Below, in pieces: positions 1 through 10,807 of a DNA stretch of 64,000 nt (position 1 is its first letter; the number at the start of each line of letters is the position of its first letter). Both the position numbers and the translations under genes were made by a program. The stretch covers positions 37,712 through 101,711 of the forward strand of contig WHWC01000159.1 of the NCBI GenBank assembly GCA_019426215.1, in the 5' to 3' direction. The DNA comes from Buddleja alternifolia (lineage: Eukaryota; Streptophyta; Magnoliopsida; Lamiales; Scrophulariaceae). Below the pieces are notes generated by a model that ran no database searches, was not told where the DNA came from, and was given only the letters and a program-made list of their open reading frames with translations.

Positions 1-2894
1 CGCCACCCATTTTGAATCCTCGTAGGAACTAGCTCATTATTCTGGTTCTGCACTACCGTCACTCCAGATTTTTTTGGTACAACCTGAACAGGACTGACCC
101 ACTTGCTGTCTGAAATTGGGTAAATAACTCCTGCATCCAACAACTTCAGGATTTCTTTCTTTACTACATCCATCATCAATGGATTCAACCTCCTTTGAGC
201 CTCTCTGCTTGGTTTTGAGTCATCCTCTAACAAAATCCGGTGCATGCACATGGAAGGACTAATTCCCTTGATGTCTGCTATAGTCCATCCAATTGCTGTC
301 TTATGATCTCGAAGTATTCTAACAAGTCTTTCCTCTTGCACCATAGTCAGATTCTTTGCAATTATTACTGGCAAGGTCTCAGTCTCCCCTAAGTACGCAT
401 ACTTCATATGGTCGGGTAAGGGCTTAAGTTCTAAATTCGGTGCCTGCAACACAGATGGCAGCAATTTTGTGTGATTAAATGATAATTCAATTTTTGACAC
501 ATTATACCTGCTAGGGGCTGGTGGTAAGGACTGCAAAGCCATAATCATCTCTTCAACTTCATCACTAAAATTCAGATGTTCCCCGAATTGCCATAAACCA
601 TGACTGAGTACTACTTCCAATGCATCCACTTGATTTTTCTCAAAAACCTCCTGGGCTAACACATCAATAATATCAATAGAATAAACTGAATTCACATCAG
701 GGGGATACCTCATGGATTCGAATATGCTAAATTTGACAATCTGCCCATCGAACTCCATTGACAAAGTGCCATCATGAGCATCAATCTTTGTTCTTGCTGT
801 TTTGAGGAAGGGGCGTCCTAGGAGGATCGGGGCTGGATTTGGGGATCCATTATCTTCCATATTCAGAACGTAAAAATCAGCTGGAAAGATTAATTCATTC
901 ACCTGCACTAACACATCCTCAAGCACCCCCTCGGGATATGCATTAGATCGATCCGCCAATTGTATAATAACACCAGTTTGTTTCAAGGGACCCAAATTAA
1001 GAGATGCATAAATTGAATAAGGCATGACGTTAATTGATGCACCTAAATCTAACATGGCACGTTCAAATCTATTATTACCAATCACACAAGGGATAGTAAA
1101 CGTACTTGGATCCTTACACTTAGGTGGCAGTTTTCGCTGGATTATTGCAGACACATTTTCATCCACTTTAATCTTTTCGTCTCCTCGTAGCTTCCTCTTC
1201 GTGGTGCATAGCTCCTTAAGAAATTTCGCATATCTCGGAATCTGACTAATAGCATCAAGCAGTGGAATGTTTACTGCTACCTTCCTGAATGTCTCCAATA
1301 TCTCCTTCTCTTCATTTTGTTTCTTGGATTTACTTAACCTGCTCGGAAAGGGGATGGAAACAGGAACAGTGTTAGTGGAATTATGCATGTTTGAAGGAAA
1401 ACTTACCTTAGGAGCTTCGAGACTAATTTTAGCTTCTGTGGGTTTTTCTTCTTCCGGCACACTTTGAGTTGGGCTCTGAATTTCTTTTCCACTCCGCAAA
1501 GTTACTACACTGGCATTCTCTCTAGGATTTATGATTGTTTGGGAGGGTAATTTGCCCGAACCTTGAGCTTCCATCTTGCTCATCGAAGTTGCTAACTGAC
1601 TTATCTGTTTCTCTAAATTTTGGATGTTGTTTCTTGTTTCCTGTTGAAATTGTTGGGTATTGTTAGCGAGAGCTTTAACAATTTCATCTAAAGCCATACC
1701 TGAATTCAAAGATTGATTCGTTTGATGTTGCTGTCGAGGCTGGAAAGAATTTTGATAACGATTTTGTCCAACTTGATTTCCATAACTGAGATTGGGGTGA
1801 TCTCGCCAGCCTGGATTGTATGAATTGGAATAAGGATCGTACTTTCTTTGTTGCTGACCTGGGAATCCTCCAATGGCATTGGCTTGCTGGTTCGTTTCTT
1901 CTTGCAATGTAGGACACGCATCAGTGGGGTGTCCTGTAACTGAACAAATACCACATACCTTCGCTACTTGCATATTTCCTACCGCCATCTGACGAACTAA
2001 TGACGTTAACTCAGAAATTTGATGCTCAAGGTTAGATGTACTTACCTCATTAACTGCTTTAGGTGTGTGGTCCAACCTCATGCCAAATTGCTGTGAATTT
2101 GCCGCCATATTGGAAATCAAATTTCTGGCAGCTGTGGGGGTTTTATCTACTAACGCTCCTCCACTCGCTGCATCAATCATGTTCCTGTCCATATACAGTA
2201 AGCCTTCATAAAAATATTGAATTAACAATTGCTCACTTATTTGGTGGTGGGGGCAGCTTGCACACAACTTCTTAAAACGCTCCCAGTATTCGTATAATGA
2301 CTCTTCATTGTACTGCCTTATGCCACAAATTTCTTTTCTTATGTTGGCAGCCCTTGAAGCTGGGAAGTACTTTTCCAAAAACAGCCTCTTCACTTCATTC
2401 CATGTTGTTATCGTCCCCGATGGTAAATAATAGAGCCAATCCTTTGCATCATCAGCTAAGGAGAATGGAAAAGCTCTCAATTTAATCTGCTCCTCGGACA
2501 CTCCAGTTGGTCTCATGCTTGAACAAACAACATGGAACTCCTTCAGATGTTTATTTGGATCCTCTCCTGCAAGACCACGAAATTTAGGTAATAAGTGAAT
2601 CAATCCAGATTTCAATTCAAAAGCAACATCTAAAGTAGGGTATTCAATGCATAAAGGTTGTTGATTAAAATTTGGAGCAGCCAACTCCTTTAGAGTCCTA
2701 TTGTTGGCTGCCATGACTTCCTCTTCGTCTGAATCACTTGAAAACAGGTGCAGAGATTCGGTGCTTCCCTTTGGAGAAGGGATTGACTCTTTCGGTATTG
2801 AGTTTTGCTCTTCAATTGCCCGTTTAGCCTCTCTTCTTAATCTGTGGAACGTTCTTTCAAACTCTGGATCAATTTCCTGGCTCTTAGAGGTCAT
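1..2894 (-). CDS. gag-pol: Gag-protease-reverse transcriptase polyprotein of Gypsy-3, N-terminal 964 codons, uninterrupted
   Basis: I translated the minus strand from the ATG at 2894 and found no stop down to base 1, so the frame is open and continues off the window. In order it shows an N-terminal tail, the retrotransposon gag domain (motif KDWLYYLPSGTITTW), a CCHC zinc knuckle (CGIC, then H and C; about 1920-1960), a Gln/Asn-rich linker, an aspartic protease with the site DLGAS (about 1030-1055), and the start of reverse transcriptase (IYPISDSKWVSPVQVVPKK). The D-L-G form of the protease triad occurs in Athila-type elements. Gag, protease and pol share one frame, which contrasts with the broken Gypsy-1 frame. 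The intact frame and intact knuckle suggest a fairly young, possibly autonomous copy. Confidence 0.9.
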   Translation of the reverse strand, partial: MTSKSQEIDPEFERTFHRLRREAKRAIEEQNSIPKESIPSPKGSTESLHLFSSDSDEEEVMAANNRTLKELAAPNFNQQPLCIEYPTLDVAFELKSGLIHLLPKFRGLAGEDPNKHLKEFHVVCSSMRPTGVSEEQIKLRAFPFSLADDAKDWLYYLPSGTITTWNEVKRLFLEKYFPASRAANIRKEICGIRQYNEESLYEYWERFKKLCASCPHHQISEQLLIQYFYEGLLYMDRNMIDAASGGALVDKTPTAARNLISNMAANSQQFGMRLDHTPKAVNEVSTSNLEHQISELTSLVRQMAVGNMQVAKVCGICSVTGHPTDACPTLQEETNQQANAIGGFPGQQQRKYDPYSNSYNPGWRDHPNLSYGNQVGQNRYQNSFQPRQQHQTNQSLNSGMALDEIVKALANNTQQFQQETRNNIQNLEKQISQLATSMSKMEAQGSGKLPSQTIINPRENASVVTLRSGKEIQSPTQSVPEEEKPTEAKISLEAPKVSFPSNMHNSTNTVPVSIPFPSRLSKSKKQNEEKEILETFRKVAVNIPLLDAISQIPRYAKFLKELCTTKRKLRGDEKIKVDENVSAIIQRKLPPKCKDPSTFTIPCVIGNNRFERAMLDLGASINVMPYSIYASLNLGPLKQTGVIIQLADRSNAYPEGVLEDVLVQVNELIFPADFYVLNMEDNGSPNPAPILLGRPFLKTARTKIDAHDGTLSMEFDGQIVKFSIFESMRYPPDVNSVYSIDIIDVLAQEVFEKNQVDALEVVLSHGLWQFGEHLNFSDEVEEMIMALQSLPPAPSRYNVSKIELSFNHTKLLPSVLQAPNLELKPLPDHMKYAYLGETETLPVIIAKNLTMVQEERLVRILRDHKTAIGWTIADIKGISPSMCMHRILLEDDSKPSREAQRRLNPLMMDVVKKEILKLLDAGVIYPISDSKWVSPVQVVPKKSGVTVVQNQNNELVPTRIQNGW

Positions 2895-3030
2895 AAAACA
2901 CAAAAACTAACAAGGTAAAGTATAGAAATATCGAAAACAAATAAAAATAAAACTTAAAAACTGACTGAAAACACAAAAACGCAAAAAAAACAACTAGTAA
3001 ACGATGGAATTTGGGCCCGAGAGGCTGGTG

Positions 3031-3054
3031 CTCAGCATACCAAAGTATGCTGAG
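3031..3054 (-). other. Perfect 10-bp stem-loop in the untranslated leader of Gypsy-3
   Basis: The sequence CTCAGCATAC-CAAA-GTATGCTGAG forms a perfect 10-bp stem with a 4-nt loop. It lies between PBS and gag start, where retroelement RNAs usually carry packaging and dimerisation structures. Only the inverted repeat is seen. Its role is inferred. Confidence 0.6.
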
Positions 3055-3240
3055 TTGTTTTTAAAATGACGTTTCCTTCAAAATTGATATAGAGTTCGTG
3101 GCCGAATTCGAAAAACAGCGTTTTTTTTTTCAATGCACAAACTAGTCAATAAAACTTAAAACTAAGAAATATATAAATCTAACAGCCTATATATATTACA
3201 ATAATAATTAGAATAAAATAAAAATTTGACCGAAAACCAA

Positions 3241-3258
3241 TCCCCGGCAACGGCGCCA
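3241..3258 (-). other. Primer binding site of Gypsy-3 (Asp-tRNA type)
   Basis: The element strand reads TGGCGCCGTTGCCGGGGA five bases inside the LTR. This matches the 3' end expected of plant tRNA-Asp and is the usual Athila-group PBS. The same core is found in Gypsy-1 and Gypsy-2. Confidence 0.9.
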
Positions 3259-3263
3259 AAATT

Positions 3264-4746
3264 TGGTACGTGTCGAATGCACCAAAATATAATTACTGTT
3301 CTCACAAGAATTTGTAGTACTCGTAAGTCCAGGTCGAACCCTAGAGATTGGTTGATCAAAATAATATTCAATGGGGAGGTTTGTTTGATGAATTAATAAT
3401 GACAGGAATTAAATAGGAAGTTCAATAAATGTAAAGCATCGATTCAAGGATAGTTCGTTCTTCAATTCAAGTTGATCATAGACACCTAAAATACTATCTA
3501 TTCTTTGATTACTTAGCCAAGAACATAAATAACCAGCTATTTATATCCCTATTAACTTCCGTATATCATTAACCAAAGCCCAGCACCCGGTTAAATTCTT
3601 ATTATCAACTGACTCGGTATTAAGCAATCCTAATCATGTTAATAATAGCATAACGAATTAGAAGCGACTAAGGATAAACAATAGTTTAAGCAAGCGCCAA
3701 CTATTTAATTTACTCTAATGTTTCCCTTAGGTTATCAACGAAAATTGGGATCCTAATCATGAAAACCTAATTGCTACATGCACAAATCAAACATAACAAT
3801 TACGGATTATGAAGATTTGTTAGCAATAGATTGTAATAGATAATCAACTAATGTGCACCTTAGATTATTATCTAAACAAGCATGAACATTAAGAATAAGA
3901 AACAAAAGATAATCAAACCGTAGATAGATAGATGAAGCTCCGTGTCTCACAACATGTGAATCAAAATGAACTCCCTTGAATCGAAATAAAAACTTAGCTA
4001 CTCATAATTGTAAGCATAAAACTTGAAAATACTATTTTTCTAACTCTCTTCTCTTTGTTTTCTTCTTGTTTTTGTTGTTCTTCTTCAACTCTTGCAAGAC
4101 ATATATATAGGCAATGAAAAGATGACATAATCATAGAGAGAATATATTCCCTCTTCCTTTATCAAGACATGGAGAATATATTCTTCCCTTTAACATCAAA
4201 GCATGGAGAATATATTCTTCCCTTTAACATCAAAGCATGGAGAATATATTCTTCCTCTTTACATTCTGATTTGTCACCTCTAATTCATCGAATCTGACTT
4301 TGACTCCTTCTAGACATTTGTAGCTTTATGTGTTAGCTTTCATTTCCAACTGGCCTTGACTGAATCCAAGACACATAACTCTAGTTATGAATTTTTCACC
4401 AAAGCTGCGCATTCCAGTCCAGTCCAGAACAGAAATCTTCATTAAATTCTTCAACACTTTCGAGCCCTTTAACTTCCGAACTGGGTTGGACTTCTTCATA
4501 AGAAATATAGGCCTTTGTCTTAGATTTCCAACTAGATAAAATTCAATAGAAACTAATGTCTGCATCTCCAGATATATTAATATTTCCGAAACATCGCCAA
4601 ATCTGTCATTTTGATTGAAAATGATATTTTGCACTTCAACTCTTGCCCAAATCACAAAATGAGATAAAATCAGTTCCAATGGCCATATAATCACAATAAA
4701 ATGCTAAAGATAGAGGTAATAAAATATATAAATATTGCACTTATCA
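3264..4746 (-). repeat. 5' LTR of Gypsy-3
   Basis: The 1,483-bp block begins TG and ends CA on the plus strand and therefore has the same termini on the element strand. It directly abuts the primer site at 3241-3258. On the element strand it starts TGATAAGTGCAATATTT, much like the TGATAAG start of the Gypsy-1 LTR. It contains a TATA-like motif and 34-bp direct repeats in what would be U3. The partner LTR is outside the window, so the boundaries rest on termini and PBS only. Confidence 0.8.
4100..4256 (-). promoter_or_regulatory. U3 promoter of Gypsy-3: TATA box and 34-bp direct repeats
   Basis: On the element strand CTATATATAT lies at 4110-4101. Upstream of it a 34-bp unit starting catggagaatatattcttcc (plus-strand reading) recurs at 4168, 4202 and 4236, the last copy partial, with a degenerate related stretch near 4136. 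Direct repeats just upstream of a TATA box are a common layout of LTR enhancers. Promoter function is inferred. Confidence 0.6.
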
Positions 4747-5233
4747 TGAGTACACTGACACGTACCCAGACTAGTGCACATGCTGAACCGCCTATTGAGA
4801 TAGGAATCATTAACTGTTAGTTTGATGTGATGGGTACGTGTGGACAAGTATCAAATCTTATCTTTTGGTCTTATCCACACGCTACCCTTTTAGTGATGAA
4901 AACAATGCATGATTTTCAGAAAAAGTTACTTGGCGTTTAATTGGGGATATTTTTAACGCTGAAGTCTTCAATCGCTTTTGATGCTTAAAAGATATTTTTA
5001 TTTAAGTTTATTAGAGATTGATTTTGTCATGCATAAAAGATAAACACTAATGATCAATGCACAAAATTTTGAAAATCATTTTTGATCATAGACACTTATT
5101 GGTTGGAATAAGTATAATTTTAAAGTTCCCCCTAAAATTGATAATTCATTTCAATTTTGAAATCGCTTTAGACATAATAGTAAAGTGGATTCCCCCTAAA
5201 TTATATGCCTATGAAAGATATGACGCTTTATGA
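4747..5233 (-). other. Post-pol spacer of copia B with two purine tracts
   Basis: This 487-bp noncoding stretch follows the pol stop. On the element strand it holds two PPT-like tracts, AATTTAGGGGGAAT at 5202-5189 and AATTTTAGGGGGAA at 5139-5126. They occupy the same relative place as tracts in copia A (33557-33570) and C (55249-55263). It ends where the Gypsy-3 LTR begins. No gene is seen. Confidence 0.6.
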
Positions 5234-8200
5234 TTAAGCATTTAAATCAATCATACCTAATTCACTTCTCAAAGTGAGAAAACGTTGTTCGTTGAGCGCT
5301 TTGGTAAAGATATCAGTTAATTGTTTGTCAGTACCAATTAAATGCATGGAGATATCTTTCTTTTGAACATGGTCACGCAAGAAATGGTAGCGAATGTCAA
5401 TGTGTTTAGTTCTAGAATGAAGGACTGGGTTCTGGGTCATAGCTAAAACGCTTTGGTTGTCACAATGGATTGGGGTAAGACCTAAGAGGATTCCGTAATC
5501 ACTAAGTTGTTGTCTTATCTAAAGGATTTGTGCACAACAGCTTCCAGCGGCAACATACTCTGCCTCAGCGGTAGAAGTCATTATGGATTGTTGTTTCTTA
5601 CTATGCCACGAAACTAGTCTATCACCTAGAAATTGACATGTACCACTAGTACTCTTTCTATCTATTTTGCATCCTGCAAAATCTGCGTCTGAATAACTAA
5701 TTAGTTCAAAAAGAGAGTCCCTTGGATACCATAAGCCCACATTTTGTGTGCCTTTTAAGTATTTAAGGATCTTCTTGGTAGCAATTAAGTGTGATTCTTT
5801 TGGATCAATTTGAAAGCGTGCACACATGCATACTGAAAACATAGTATCAGGTCTACTAGCGGTAAGATAAAGAAGTGATCCAATGATACCTCTATAGTTA
5901 GTGCTATCAATTTTCTTCCCACTTTCATCTTTATCTTACTTAAGCGTTTCGCTTATTGGAATTTTTGAAGATGATGCATTTTCCATGCCAAATTTCTTAA
6001 TCATATCTCTTGTATATTTAGCTTGGTTTAAAAATATGCCATTAGGGAGCTGTTTAACTTGTAATCCTAAGAAGAAAGTTAATTCACCCATCATGGTCAT
6101 TTCAAATTGATCTTGCATCATTTTCGAAAACTTCTCACACAATCGCTTATTAGTAGATCCGAATATAATATCATCAACATAAATTTGGACTAAGAGAATA
6201 TCTTCATTATGGGTAATTTTAAATAACGTTGTATCAACGCTGCCTTTTGAAAAGCCTTTACCTATAAGGAAGATAGAGAGAGTGTCATACCATGCTCTTG
6301 GTGCTTGATTAAGGCCATAAAGCGCCTTATCCAATTTGTAGACCATAATTTTGCCATGGTTGTTGATGAATCTTGGGGGTTGCTCCACGAATACTTTTGC
6401 TTGGAGTTTACCATTCAGGAAAGCACTCTTCACGTCCATTTGATAAACTGTGAACTTGTTGAATGCGGCAAACGCTAGGAACATCCGAATCGCTTCTAGA
6501 TGGGCTACTGGGGCAAACGTCTCATCAAAATCAATACCCTATTCTTGGCAATAACCCTGAGCGACTAGTCTGGCTTTGTTTCTTATAACAATGTCATCTT
6601 CACCCATCTTGTTCCTAAAAACCCATCTAGTTCCAGTAATTCCTTGGTGAGTTGGTCTTGGTACTAGCGTTCAAACCTTACTTCTCTCAAATTGGTTAAG
6701 CTCCCTTGCATCGCTTCTACCCAACTTGAATCACTGAGCGTTTCATCCACTTTCTTTAGTTCCATTTGAGATAGGAAACTTGCGAACATGGCCTCATTGA
6801 TCGTAGCGGCCCTAGTTCTAATAGGTGCTCCAATATCTCCAATAACTAGCACTGGTGGATGAACTCTAAGCCATTTACGATCTGGTTGGAACTAGTTGAG
6901 AGACTCTTGATTATCAATCGCTGGACCTTCATTTGACTCTTGCGCAGTCGCTACGTCATTCACAGTTCCAATTTCCGCTCGATGATCATTCTCTTCATGA
7001 TCATCAGCATTTCTAACAATATCATCATTAGTAACCTCAAAAGTAACCTTAGGATTGGGTACAAAGATCTCATCATCCTCACTATCATTACCAAGATTAA
7101 TTTGTGACGCTTGTTGGGCAAGATCTTCAATTCCTACATCATCAATATTAACCTTACTCGGTTCTTGGTTAGCATCATCAAACACAACATGAATGGATTC
7201 TTCAACCTTCGATTTGATCTTATTTAGGATGCAAAAACTCTTTCCATTTTTGGCGTAGCCTAGAAAGATTCCCTCATCTGCTTTAGGATCAAATGTCCTT
7301 AGATTGTGGGATCTATTGTTATGAATGAAACATTTTGAACCAAATGCATGAAAATATGAAACATTTAGCTTACGTCCCTTCCACAATTCATATGGAGTCT
7401 TATCATGTTGCTTGTTGATCATACACTGGTTATGAGTGTAGCAAGAGGTATTGATTGCTTCGGCCTTAAACCTTTGAGGCAGCTTGGAATCTGCTAACAT
7501 CGTCTTAGCGGCTTCTTTAAGCATTCTGTTCCGTCGCTCAACCACTCCATTTTGTTGAGGTGTTCTAGGCACAAAATACTCATGAAGTATTTCAATATCT
7601 GTACAAAACTTCTCCACAATATGGTTAGTAAATTCAGTACCTCTATCACTTCTAATTCTTGTCACCTTTAAATCTTTCGAGGTTTGTAATTGACGAATTA
7701 GCGCTGTGAGCTTGACACTAGTTTCATCTTTGGTCGCTAGAAATTCTACCCATGTATAGCGAGAGAAATAATCAACTATTACTAGCAAGTACTTTTTACC
7801 ACTAACACTTATGATTTGAATAGGACCAAACAAATCTAAATGCAATAGTTCAAGAATTCTAGAAGTAGATAGATGAGATTTCTTCTTAAAAGATGATTTG
7901 ACTTGTTTACCCATTTCGCATGCATCACATAAGCGATTTTTCTGAAAGGAACGCTTAGGTAGTTCCTCTACTAGATTTAGTGATATTAACTGAGAGATTG
8001 CCTTAAAGTTGAGGTGATTCATTTTTCTATGCCATAACCAACCCAATTTAGTTTGAATTTTAGCAACAAAGCATGTAGGACTGTTATCTATTTTTGAACC
8101 CCAATCTACTAAATACACATTGTTTATTCTTTTTCCTTTCAATTTAGTAAACTTAGTCTTAACGTCATTAATATAGAAACAGTCGCTTGAGAATTTGACT

Positions 8201-8466
8201 TCAAAGCCTTTATCACAGAATTGATTTTTGCTCAATAAATTATGCTTAAGACCCTCAACATAATATACATCACTTATCATGATGTTCCCCCTATGCATGA
8301 TACCTATACCTTTGGTTTTACCTTTGGAGTTATCACCGAATATAACTTGAGGACTGTTGGTTGCACGATAGTTGACCAAGAGATCCCTCGAGTCAGTCAT
8401 GTGCCTTGACGATCCACTATCAATGTACCCAACTGAAGTATCGATGTTGGCCCTAGGTACCTGCAT
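5234..8466 (-). pseudogene. pol: pol of copia B: protease and integrase readable, RT/RNase H broken by stops
   Basis: From the ATG at 8466 a clean 524-codon stretch holds protease (DSG at residues 16-18), the HHCC finger (HRKMNH, then CDAC) and the integrase core, including SDRGTEF and the NGVVERRNR glutamate. A stop occurs at 6892, a frameshift near 6664, and further in-frame stops within RT near 6545, at 5936 and at 5519 (Trp to stop). The RT catalytic motif YVDD is readable at about 6170-6185, RNase H carries the DADFAG motif, and the frame ends LGMIDLNA at 5234. Compared with A and C, protease-integrase is the best preserved part. Confidence 0.88.
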
Positions 8467-8479
8467 TTAAAGGGCAATT

Positions 8480-10699
8480 CTAATTCTTCTTTGGTACCCA
8501 TTTTGTCTTGGGTCCTTCAACATTAGTAACTTTAGTTTGAATTAAAATTTTCGGAACCCATATTTGCCTTGTCTTCATTACGGGAGGACTAGCCTTCTTG
8601 GGTTTCGGTTTATGTTGTGTGTGCTTTTTAGGTGTATAGTAATATCCTCAATTATAATAGTAATCATAGTCATAATCATAATCATAATCGTCATAGTATC
8701 GATAATATGATCTAGATCTTTGGATATATTAACACTGGTATTTCCTCGCACTGGCTTAGGAGTCACTTTTAGCGATTGACGCTTAACGTTTGATTCACTT
8801 GTAGATGCTTTATCCTTAGCCTTGTGAGCGTTGGAATGAACCTTCTTTTGTTAATCATTCACTTTCGTCTTCTCCTTATTGCCTGAGTTGGTATTGACCT
8901 TCTCATTTGGCCTCTTACCATTGTCATTGGGTTCATTCAGCATTTGACTGTTTGAACTCTTCTCAACAAAGAATACACCTTTTCCTTTGTTGGTTGCCGT
9001 AACCTTAGATGTTTTTGATTTTTTAAATAAATTTATCACAACCTAAACCGGTCTTTTCACCAAAAAGTCTGGTTACCTCAGTCACATTATTTAGCTTTCT
9101 TGACGCTTTGGATAATGATGAGACAAACTGCTCTGATTTGGCAATTTTAGCTATCAATTTAGCTTCTCTCTTGACTATTATATCAATATCACTTTTCAAT
9201 TGAGCAATTTCACTCTCAAGCAATTGATTCTTCTCAATGCATTATTGCTGAACTTGTAACTCTGCCTTGAGTGTCATTCTATCACTTGTGAGCGATGAAA
9301 TGATATCAAAGTGATTTTGATATAACTTGGCGGCATCTTGACAATCTTTATAATACTCATTTACTTTGTCAAGTAATTCATCATAAGAAAAAGGATGAGG
9401 TAATTCAGTGTTTACCTTAGATAGCGAGTCATCAGACGCTTCTTCATCTCTTGCCATGAGATAAATTAGCGCTGAGTCGCTTGATGACTCATCATCACTG
9501 CTTTCATCTGATGATTCCAAGTTCTCTTCCGGTGCGGAGAATGGTTCAGATTCTGCTAGCAAACCTTGTTGGCGAAGGTTGCTCTTGAATTGGTTTCTAT
9601 TCGCATGGTCTTGCCTTGTGGGCTTAGACACATTTGGATAAAGGCAATTTACTTGGTAGTACCCTGGTTTCTTGCAGTTATAACAAAGGTTAGTTTTCAT
9701 TTTCTGTTCAGTTGATAACCTTTTGGAAACTACTGGCGCTGAGAGATTTTGAGTAGGAGACGGAGGCGCTTGGTATGGAACTGGCGCTACTAGTTGAGGT
9801 GCAGAATACACTGGCGCTTGATAATGAGGCGCTGGTGCGGGGGGAGGGGTTTGAAATGAAGTTTGTCCAATAGGGTCTCTCTTTTCATATCTTAGAAATT
9901 TTTTGAATTTCTTGACCAATAAATCCATCTCTTTTTCCTCATTGGATTCTATCGATTTCACCTCACTAATCGCTTTACCCTTACTTTTGGTAGTAGCGAT
10001 TAAAGCTCCTGATTCAGTCGCTGAAGTCAATGTGTCGCTGACTTCACCCAATTCAAACTCAAATGCCTTTAACTCTGAAAACACATGTTCTTGAGTTAAA
10101 GTCCCCAATGTCTGTGATTCGCTCATGGCAATAGTCTTATTCAAATACTTGCTTGGAAGACTTTTGAATATCTTGTTGACCATTTCCTTCTTGGTCAATT
10201 CCTTGTCTAATGACGTTAACTCTGTGATGAGCAAACTGAACCTTGCGTCCAATTGATCTAGCATCTCGTTGGGCTGCATTTTGAATTGCTCAAATCTTTG
10301 CATGGCTATGAAGAGCTTGTTCTCCTTTATCTGTGCTGAACCTTCATGCACGATAGCCAACTTATCCCATATCTCTTTTGAAGTCTTGCATTGCTTGATC
10401 TTGTTGAACAATGCATCGTTGTCTCCTAACGCTGAGTAGAGAGCACTTCATCCAATATTATCTAGATTCACTCTTTTTCGATTGTCTGGCGTCCATTCCA
10501 ACTTAGGATTCTCGACATAACCATCTGGAGTCGCTTCAGTCGCTCCAAGGGCTTGAGTTACGACTTTCATGATCTGAATGAGGCCATCTCTAATTACGTC
10601 ACACATCCCCTTATTGCAAGAACATAAATATGCAAATGCTCTAAGTTTCCAAGAATCATAGTTTGACTGAACTAGCTTAGGCATCTTGTTAAAAGCCAT
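8480..10699 (-). pseudogene. gag: gag of copia B, degraded
   Basis: The ATG at 10699 starts a frame homologous to copia A and C gag. There is an in-frame TGA at 10448-10450 where A has an Arg codon, a TAA near 9242 inside the coiled-coil region, and a frameshift near 9030. Recognisable parts are the N-terminal gag domain, the CCHC knuckle (CYNCKKPGYYQVNC, about 9650-9690), an acidic Ser-rich stretch, a heptad-rich coiled coil and a Tyr/Asp-rich tail coded about 8630-8720. The frame should end at the TAG at 8480-8482, as in the other copies. No functional Gag can come from this copy. Confidence 0.85.
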
Positions 10700-10793
10700 G
10701 ATATGAGATTTTTAGAAATAAAGCGACTAAGTTTAGAAAAATGGATCTAAACAAGTAGTTACGCTTGGAAACGCTTAGGTTTCTACTTCAATC

Positions 10794-10805
10794 GCTCTAA
10801 TACCA
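10794..10805 (-). other. Primer binding site of copia B (initiator Met-tRNA type, one mismatch)
   Basis: The element strand reads TGGTATTAGAGC, against TGGTATCAGAGC in copia A and C. It lies two bases inside the LTR end. Confidence 0.8.
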
Positions 10806-10807
10806 CT

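Larger units (their letters stand above)
1..4746 (-). mobile_element. Gypsy-3: Athila-like Ty3/gypsy retrotransposon, 5' part, cut by left window edge
   Basis: Read on the minus strand the order is LTR (4746 to 3264), Asp-tRNA-type primer site, a 346-bp leader, then gag, protease and the start of reverse transcriptase reaching base 1. The rest of pol and the 3' LTR are outside the window. The PBS type, the gag-pro-RT order and the D-L-G-A protease site fit the Athila group of plant Ty3/gypsy elements. The element lies against the post-pol part of copia B, which ends abruptly at 4747, so it most likely inserted there. The target duplication cannot be checked because the other end is missing. 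Confidence 0.85.

Noticed and set aside
4326..4694. 122-codon ORF on the element strand of the Gypsy-3 LTR
   Set aside because: It lies in U3, shows no domain or composition of a real protein, and no related frame is seen in the other LTRs.
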